Assembly (NCBI GenBank): GCA_034432935.1
Contig: DAOUBD010000057.1
Coordinates: 1 to 25,655, forward strand
Length of the DNA: 25,655 bases
Source of the DNA: DAOUAG01 sp034432935
GTDB lineage: Bacteria > Chloroflexota > Dehalococcoidia > SM23-28-2 > RBG-16-64-32
Direction of reading: 5' to 3'
Part shown: piece by piece, positions 20,892 to 25,655 of the stretch
How positions within the stretch are numbered: the first letter of the stretch is position 1
Layout of the letters: each line of letters begins with the position of its first letter
The notes under the pieces: model-generated
Seen by the model: the letters and a program-made list of their open reading frames with translations, nothing else
The model's database searches: none
Told to the model about the DNA's origin: nothing
Translations under genes and position numbers: made by a program

Positions 20892-23485
20892 GACCCAACC
20901 TCCAAGGCCGGCTCCGGCTCGTGCTGGTCTCCGTAGCGCGGAGATGGCGGCTGCCCCCGCTTTATGGGCGGACGGTAGCCCCGCATGCGCAGGGTGTTCA
21001 TGGTGACGGAGAAGCTGCTGGTAGCCATGAGGAGGGCCGCCAGCTCCGGGCTCACCACCTGCGAGGTGAAGGGGTAGAGAAGGCCAGCGCCCAGGGGGAT
21101 GGCCAGGGTATTGTACCCAAAGGCCCAGGCCAGGTTCTGGCGCACCAGGCGCATGGTAGCCCTCGCCACCTGGATGGCCGCCACCACGTCCAGGATGTCG
21201 TCCCGGATCAGGATCACGTGGCCCGTCTCCTTGGCCACATCCGTCCCGGAGCCGATGGCGATGCCCACGTCCGCTTGGGCCAAGGCTGGGGCGTCGTTCA
21301 CCCCATCGCCGACCATGGCCACGGTCTTGCCCTCCGCCTGGAGCTTCCGCACCTCGGCCGCCTTGTCCTGCGGGAGCACCTCCGCCAGCACTCGCCTGAT
21401 GCCCACCTGGCGCCCCACAGCCTCGGCCGTGCGGCGGTTGTCCCCCGTAATCATGGCGACCTCCATGCCCATCCGGCTCAGCTCAGCGACGGCCTGGGCT
21501 GAGGTCTCCTTCAGCGTGTCGGCGACAGCCACCAGGCCGGCGGGCCGGCTGTCCACGGCGATGAACATGACGGTCTTCCCTTCGTTCTCCAGCCGTTCCG
21601 CCTCTGCGGACAGCTCCGCCAGGCTGATGCCCCGCTCTTCCATTAGCTTGCGATTGCCTAGGAGGACGGCCTTGCCGTCCACCGTCGCCTCTACGCCGTG
21701 GCCGGGGATAGCGTTGAAGGATTCCGCACCAGGGATATCGATGCCGCGCTGCGTCGCGCCCCTCACTATCGCCTCGCCGAGGGGATGCTCGGAGCTCTTC
21801 TCGACGGCGGCCGCCAGGCGTAAGACGGCGTCGGCCGACCCGGAGAGGGGGACCACGTCGGTTACCGAGGGCTCCCCCTTGGTCAGGGTTCCGGTCTTGT
21901 CCAGCACCACCACTTGCACCTTGGAGGCCGCTTCTATGGCGTCGGCGCCCTTGAAGAGGATGCCCATCTCAGCACCTTTCCCCGAACCGGCCATGATGGC
22001 GGCGGGAGTCGCCAACCCCACAGCGCAGGGGCAAGAGATGACCAGCACCGTGACGGAGATGAGCAGCGCCAGGCCAAAGACCTCCAACTGTGCCAGCGTG
22101 TACGGGGTCAGCACCAGCCGGGTGTCCGCCGAGAACCAAAGATCGTATCCCGCGAAGAACCAGAAGAGGAAGACCGCAAGGGCCAGGGCGTGCACACCCA
22201 GGATGAAGTGCCCAGCCACCTTGTCGGCGAGGGCCTGGATCGGCGCCTTAGTGGTCTGGGCTTCCTCCACCAGGCGGATGATCTGGGCCAGGGCGGTCTC
22301 GGCGCCTACACGCGTGGCTCTGAAGCGGAAGGCGCCGGTCTTGTTCAGGGTGCCGCCGATGACCTCATCGCCGGGCCTTTTCTCCACGGGAATGCTCTCG
22401 CCGGTGACCATGGATTCGTCCACGGCGGAATAGCCGTCGACGACCACGCCGTCCACGGGGACGCTCTGGCCGGGCCGGACGAGGCAGATGTCTCCCACCT
22501 CGACCTCATCGGCCGGAATCTCCACCTCCTGCCCGTCCCGCAGCACCACCGCCCGCTTGGGCTGGAGTTTCATCAGCTTGCGGATCGCCTCGGACGTGCG
22601 GCCGCGGGTGACGGCCTCCAGGTAGCGCCCCAGGACGATGAAGGCCACCAGGAGGGCGGCCGCCTCGTAGAAAGTCGCACGTTCTCCGCCGAAGCCAGCA
22701 TCCGGGAAGAAGGTGTTGATGACGGCGATGAGGTAGGCGGCCCCGATACCGGTGGCGTAGAGGAGGTTCATATCGGTGACCCCGCGCCGCAGGCCGTTCC
22801 AGGAGTTCACGAAGAACTGGCGGCCGGGGCCCAGCACCAGCGGCGTCGTCAAGAGGAAGAGGACGGGTTTCTCCCCCAGGAAAGCCGGCACGATGCCCTT
22901 CAGGGGCTCGTAGTCGCTGAAGGTGCCCAGCATGACGATGGCGCCCAGGGGCCAGGCGATAAGCATGTTGATGAGCTGGCGGCGCACCTCCGCCTGCCGC
23001 GCCTGGCGCTCCCTGTCCAGGGCGTCTTCACCCTCGCCCTTCTCCGACACCTCGTAGCCCAGGCTGCGAATCGTTTTCTTGATGGCCGCCGCGGACACCA
23101 TCGCCTCTGAGTACTCGACGGTGACGGTATCGGTGCCAAGGTTCACTTCCACAGAGACCACGCCCGGCACCTGGCCCAGAGCCTTCTTGATGGCCTCCTC
23201 GCAGTGGGTGCCCATCATCCCCAGGACGAGGAGCTGGATGCGGGACCAGGGCACCTCGTAGCCGATCTCTTCGATGACCCGCTCCATCTCGGGGAGGGTG
23301 CAGACGCTGGGATCGAAGACAACCCCGGCGCGTCCGGCCGAGAGGTTCACAGTGGCTTCTTGAACCCCGGGCACGCCCTTCAGGGCCTTCTCCACCTTGC
23401 GCACGCAGGCGGCGCAGGTCATCCCCGCCACAGGCAGGCTGACCTCCTGCAATCCGTCGCGGCTGCGCTCCTTCTCCCGTACCAT
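20888..23485 (-). CDS. copA: Cu+-exporting P1B-type ATPase
   Basis: An 865-residue P1B-1 ATPase that pumps Cu(I) out using ATP. Order: HMA1 (GMTCAACVRK, C24/C27), HMA2 (LGMMGTHCEEA, only C95), eight helices, TGES actuator loop (361-364), the CPC in ISCPCAVGLATP (C485, C487), phosphorylation site DKTGTLTKG (D529), SSEHPLGEA, and GDGVNDAPAL. YN in helix 7 (FGYNTLAIPL) and MxxSS in helix 8 (MATSSFSVTMN) fit the Cu(I) subgroup. HMA2 has lost its first metal cysteine, and so probably binding. Length is normal for two HMAs. It is in an operon with csoR and the Met/His-rich gene. Confidence 0.96.
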   Translation of the reverse strand: MVREKERSRDGLQEVSLPVAGMTCAACVRKVEKALKGVPGVQEATVNLSAGRAGVVFDPSVCTLPEMERVIEEIGYEVPWSRIQLLVLGMMGTHCEEAIKKALGQVPGVVSVEVNLGTDTVTVEYSEAMVSAAAIKKTIRSLGYEVSEKGEGEDALDRERQARQAEVRRQLINMLIAWPLGAIVMLGTFSDYEPLKGIVPAFLGEKPVLFLLTTPLVLGPGRQFFVNSWNGLRRGVTDMNLLYATGIGAAYLIAVINTFFPDAGFGGERATFYEAAALLVAFIVLGRYLEAVTRGRTSEAIRKLMKLQPKRAVVLRDGQEVEIPADEVEVGDICLVRPGQSVPVDGVVVDGYSAVDESMVTGESIPVEKRPGDEVIGGTLNKTGAFRFRATRVGAETALAQIIRLVEEAQTTKAPIQALADKVAGHFILGVHALALAVFLFWFFAGYDLWFSADTRLVLTPYTLAQLEVFGLALLISVTVLVISCPCAVGLATPAAIMAGSGKGAEMGILFKGADAIEAASKVQVVVLDKTGTLTKGEPSVTDVVPLSGSADAVLRLAAAVEKSSEHPLGEAIVRGATQRGIDIPGAESFNAIPGHGVEATVDGKAVLLGNRKLMEERGISLAELSAEAERLENEGKTVMFIAVDSRPAGLVAVADTLKETSAQAVAELSRMGMEVAMITGDNRRTAEAVGRQVGIRRVLAEVLPQDKAAEVRKLQAEGKTVAMVGDGVNDAPALAQADVGIAIGSGTDVAKETGHVILIRDDILDVVAAIQVARATMRLVRQNLAWAFGYNTLAIPLGAGLLYPFTSQVVSPELAALLMATSSFSVTMNTLRMRGYRPPIKRGQPPSPRYGDQHEPEPALEVGS

Positions 23486-23487
23486 AG

Positions 23488-23757
23488 CTACGACCTTTCT
23501 AGCGCGCCTCTCTCCTCGGCCTGGGCGATGATGCGGTCTAGGCGCTCCCGCTCGGCCTTCAGCTCCTCTACCAGATCAGCGCTGCGGGCCCCGACGTGAT
23601 CCCCATGGCCGGCATGGCTGCCGTGGCCCATGCACATCATGCCGTGGCCGCCCGTCAGGCGCCGGCCGAAAATCCAGCCGCCCGCCATCATGGCGATCAT
23701 CATCAGGGGACACAGGAGCAGCAGTGCAATCACCGGTATGGCTACTGCCCATTCCAT
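23488..23757 (-). CDS. Small membrane protein with Met/His-rich copper-like segment
   Basis: An 89-residue protein: one hydrophobic N-terminal segment (4-30, ending in Met and Gly), then a His/Met-rich stretch GGHGMMCMGHGSHAGHGDH, then a coiled coil (LVEELKAERERLDRIIAQAE). The Met/His/Cys segment is the kind that binds Cu(I)/Cu(II). It lies 2 bp before copA in the same operon. The domain has no certain name; it may present copper to CopA or buffer it at the membrane. No enzyme motif. Confidence 0.8.
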   Translation of the reverse strand: MEWAVAIPVIALLLLCPLMMIAMMAGGWIFGRRLTGGHGMMCMGHGSHAGHGDHVGARSADLVEELKAERERLDRIIAQAEERGALERS

Positions 23758-23794
23758 GGCCTAACTCTCCTTTCCAGGCGTCTTCGCATGGGGC

Positions 23795-24061
23795 TCAACG
23801 GTTGGCCAGTTCGTAAAGCTCTAGAAGCTCGTGGATCACCTGTTCCTCCCTTCCGTCGCGGATGCCGTTGACCACGCAGTGGTGCAGATGGCCGTCCAGC
23901 ATCTTGGCCTCCATCTTCTCGATGGCCCGCCTCACGGCGTAGGTCTGCTTCAGGATCTCCGGGCAGTACTTGTCCTCCTCGATCATGGCCCGGATGCCCT
24001 TCAGATGGCCCTCTATATAGTTCAGGCGCTTGAGCACGTCCTGCCTGACATCGTTCTCCAT
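23795..24061 (-). CDS. csoR: CsoR-family copper-sensing repressor
   Basis: An 88-residue all-helical regulator. The x-C-H-C fingerprint of copper CsoR is met: C33 (DKYCPEIL), H58 and C62 (GHLHHCV), with the 25 and 4 residue spacings of M. tuberculosis Cys36, His61 and Cys65. The persulfide sensor CstR lacks the His, so copper sensing is favoured. N-terminal RLNYIEGHLKGIRAMIEED is the family hallmark. It binds DNA in the apo state and releases on Cu(I). A C/G-tract operator lies at 24427-24443 just upstream of the operon, so autoregulation is expected. Confidence 0.92.
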   Translation of the reverse strand: MENDVRQDVLKRLNYIEGHLKGIRAMIEEDKYCPEILKQTYAVRRAIEKMEAKMLDGHLHHCVVNGIRDGREEQVIHELLELYELANR

Positions 24062-24083
24062 GGCTTCTACCTTCCTTCCCTGT

Positions 24084-24401
24084 TCAGGCCTTCTCCGGAG
24101 TCAAGTAACGCGCCGGGTCCGCCTGAAATTCAAGTCCGCACCCGTTCGAACAGAAGTAGAAGACGCGCCCGTCATGTCGAATGCTGAAGGCCTCCTCCAC
24201 GTCCACGCCCATATGGCAGACGGGATCCCGGACGGTCTTCCCTATCGAGCGCAAGCGCCCGTCTTCCAGCCACAGCACCCTGTCGGCGACCTCGCGTATC
24301 CGCTGGTCGTGACTGACAACGAGAACGGCGCGATGGTCCTGAGCGGCGATCTGCCGCGGGACCTCCATCACCTCCCGGCCATGCTTGGAGTCCAGATTCA
24401 T
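24084..24401 (-). CDS. Truncated ABC-ATPase tail fused to a YHS domain
   Basis: A 105-residue protein. Residues 1-50 match the end of a DevA/LolD-type ABC ATPase: D-loop NLDSKHGREVME and H-loop VLVVSHDQRIREVADRVLWL, with no Walker A, signature motif or Walker B. Residues 57-105 are a YHS domain: DPVCHM (instead of DPVCGM), VFYFCSNGC and DPARYL. The ATG at 24401 has GGAG upstream, and a full promoter lies where the missing ATPase half would be, so the gene is transcribed in its cut form. It heads the copper operon; only the YHS half is likely to work, as a metal carrier. It could also be a decaying remnant. Confidence 0.75.
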   Translation of the reverse strand: MNLDSKHGREVMEVPRQIAAQDHRAVLVVSHDQRIREVADRVLWLEDGRLRSIGKTVRDPVCHMGVDVEEAFSIRHDGRVFYFCSNGCGLEFQADPARYLTPEKA

Positions 24402-24426
24402 GCCTTCTCCGAACCTTGTAACCCCT

Positions 24427-24443
24427 ACCCCCTGGGTGGGGGT
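24427..24443. promoter_or_regulatory. CsoR-type operator at the copper operon
   Basis: ACCCCC-TGGGT-GGGGGT, a C/G-tract inverted repeat, with TA just outside on each side (24426-24427 and 24445-24446). It lies right downstream of the -10 at 24452-24457, so bound repressor would cover the start site. The csoR gene is the second gene of the operon it controls. Compare 2852-2868 upstream of the SQR-like gene. Confidence 0.7.
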
Positions 24444-24451
24444 CTACCGAC

Positions 24452-24480
24452 AAGATATCGACGCCGGTGGGCGTTGTCAA
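24452..24480 (-). promoter_or_regulatory. Promoter of the copper/redox operon
   Basis: Leftward TTGACA (24475-24480), 17-nt spacer, TATCTT (24452-24457): perfect -35, 4 of 6 at -10, ideal spacing. Transcription would start near 24445, about 44 nt before the ATG at 24401. It is the best promoter in the window. Confidence 0.75.
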
Positions 24481-24494
24481 GTGACGCAGATCAC
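24481..24494. promoter_or_regulatory. CRP/FNR-family type palindrome
   Basis: GTGA-CGCAGA-TCAC matches the CRP core GTGA-N6-TCAC exactly. Its centre (24487.5) is about 42 bp before the predicted start, the class II activator position. Which CRP/FNR-family protein binds is unknown. Confidence 0.55.
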
Positions 24495-24519
24495 AACCGG
24501 GCGGCCGGCGCCCCTGGCG

Positions 24520-25554
24520 CTAGGGCTTCAGCACTACCTTGATGCAGTTCTCGCTGCGGTTGTGGAAGATCTCGTAGCCGCGAGGCGCTTCGCTCAGGGG
24601 GAGGCGGTGGGTGATGATGACCGATGGGTCCATCTTCCCCTCGGCGATCATGCCCAAAAGCTTGCCCATGTACCGCTTCACAGGGCACATGCCGATCTTG
24701 AAGGCGATGTCCCGCAAGAAGGACTGGAACATGGGGAAGGGGAACTCCGGCTTGGTGTACATGCCCACCGCGCTGATCACCCCCGCCGGCCGCACGTAAC
24801 GGAAGCTGGCCTTGAGCGACTCATCGATGCCCACGGCCTCCAATACCACGTCGGCCCCGCGGCCTTCCGTGTGCTGCCGGATGACCTCCAAAGGGTCTTC
24901 CTTGGACATGTCCACCGGCACCGCCCCGATCTTCTTGGCGAACTCCAGCCGGTGGGGCACCGAGTCGATGGCCAGCACCACCTTCGGCTGGAACTGAAGA
25001 GCGCCCATCTGGGCAAAGAGGCCCACCGGTCCGCAACCCACGACGGCTACCACATCCCCCGGCTGGATCTCGGCCCGGTCGGCGGCGAAGTACCCCGTCG
25101 ATAGGATATCGCCCACGAAGATGGCCTGCTCGTCAGTCACGCCGTCAGGCACCTTCTCCAGGGTGTAGTGGCCGTTGGGGACCCGCAGGTACTCTGCCTG
25201 GGCTCCCGGCAGCGCCAGGAAGCCAAAGGTCTGTTGTTTGACGCAAACGCTGGGCCAACCCTTACGGCAGTAGAAGCATTCGCCGCAGGAGGCCACGAAG
25301 GAGCCGACGGCCCGGTCGCCCGGCTTGAAGTTGCTGACCCCGGGGCCCACCTCCACTACCTCGCCCACGTACTCGTGGCCGATGATCCAGCCGGTGCCGG
25401 GCAAGGGCATCCTGCCCTCGTACACGTGCATGTCGGAGCCGCAGATGGCCGCTGTCGTCACCCTCAGGATCACATCCGTCGGCTCCTGGATCTTCGGCGG
25501 GTCGACATCGCTGACCTTGACCTGGAACGGGCCGTGAAACGTGACAGCCTTCAT
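24520..25554 (-). CDS. Zinc-dependent medium-chain alcohol dehydrogenase
   Basis: A 344-residue MDR enzyme. Catalytic zinc ligands: C38 (AAICGSDMH) and the GHE motif H60-E61. The structural zinc lobe is complete: C90, C93, C96, C104 (CGECFYCRKGWPSVC). NAD(P) fold: VVGCGPVG (171-178), with D196 after it. The sequence resembles threonine dehydrogenase/formaldehyde dehydrogenase-like members (SDMHVYEG...PGTGWIIGHE). It oxidises an alcohol or polyol with NAD(P); the substrate is unknown. AAGGAGGT lies 8 nt before ATG 25554. Upstream to the window edge (25555-25655) I see only a weak TTGTGT-18-TATCTT promoter-like pair. It ends 39 bp before the cop promoter and is likely a separate unit. Confidence 0.9.
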   Translation of the reverse strand: MKAVTFHGPFQVKVSDVDPPKIQEPTDVILRVTTAAICGSDMHVYEGRMPLPGTGWIIGHEYVGEVVEVGPGVSNFKPGDRAVGSFVASCGECFYCRKGWPSVCVKQQTFGFLALPGAQAEYLRVPNGHYTLEKVPDGVTDEQAIFVGDILSTGYFAADRAEIQPGDVVAVVGCGPVGLFAQMGALQFQPKVVLAIDSVPHRLEFAKKIGAVPVDMSKEDPLEVIRQHTEGRGADVVLEAVGIDESLKASFRYVRPAGVISAVGMYTKPEFPFPMFQSFLRDIAFKIGMCPVKRYMGKLLGMIAEGKMDPSVIITHRLPLSEAPRGYEIFHNRSENCIKVVLKP

Positions 25555-25655
25555 CGCCGGCAGACCTCCTTAACGATACGGGCAGACGAACCCAAGATAC
25601 GGGGTTGCCGCCGGATAACACAAGCAGCCGGCGCAGGGTCCCGGGCCAAGGGGCG

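Noticed and set aside
20677..20898. Upstream extension of the methyltransferase
   Set aside because: It overlaps the small membrane protein in another frame; ATG 20676 with an ATGA overlap is the natural start.
21099..22433. Long antisense frame opposite copA
   Set aside because: Same reason: copA is certain and the antisense sequence is low in complexity with no domain.
1..25655. tRNA-Sec, other tRNAs, rRNA, or sel genes in the window
   Set aside because: I looked because of the selenoprotein candidate and found nothing that reads as a tRNA cloverleaf or as selA/B/D. They must lie elsewhere if the recoding is real.

Overview
The window is high-GC (roughly 60-65% by eye), densely coded bacterial DNA. 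The gene set fits a Gram-positive-like bacterium, most plausibly an uncultured Chloroflexota: MurT/GatD peptidoglycan amidation, ResA/ResB cytochrome c maturation, Lgt with several lipoproteins, CopA/CsoR, and folate genes. That assignment is inference; no rRNA or marker tree is available here.

Left part (1-7867). The window opens inside a JAMM/MPN peptidase, followed by a convergent small membrane protein. A gene-poor stretch (800-1401) carries two divergent promoters with perfect TTGACA boxes and an array of seven strong hairpins in two families, leading into a GatA-like amidase. Next comes a sulfur module: a sulfide:quinone oxidoreductase-like flavoprotein with a CsoR/CstR-like palindrome upstream, an OsmC-like protein, and, convergent, a two-domain rhodanese. 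The rhodanese reading frame carries an in-frame TGA exactly where the catalytic cysteine belongs. The next 41 codons keep the family C-terminus, and a compact bacterial SECIS-like hairpin starts 11 nt after the TGA. This is the main discovery candidate: a selenocysteine-containing thiosulfate/3-mercaptopyruvate sulfurtransferase that plain gene callers truncate. A folP - double hot-dog thioesterase - folK operon follows.

Middle and right part (7880-24401). Everything here is on the minus strand in tightly packed, often overlapping genes. From the right end leftwards: a truncated ABC-ATPase/YHS fusion, csoR, a Met/His-rich membrane protein, copA, a small membrane protein, a methyltransferase, a SHOCT protein, a Cys/His membrane protein, a lipoprotein, a HesB-like protein, a Rieske protein, a YHS protein, an ATC-hydrolase-like protein, a DUF1573 lipoprotein, a membrane redoxin, murT-gatD, a CopZ-like HMA protein, a LysM/M23 lipoprotein, resA, resB, lgt and a glutaredoxin-like protein. 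A small regulator operon (winged helix, Trm112-like, membrane protein) follows. The cop promoter is readable: a CRP-like palindrome at about -42, TTGACA-17-TATCTT, then a CsoR-type palindrome over the start site.

Functionally the window looks like a copper/sulfur/thiol redox and envelope-maturation island: Cu export and sensing, sulfane-sulfur handling, and assembly of extracytoplasmic redox proteins. A zinc-type alcohol dehydrogenase (24520-25554) sits at the right edge with its own ribosome binding site.
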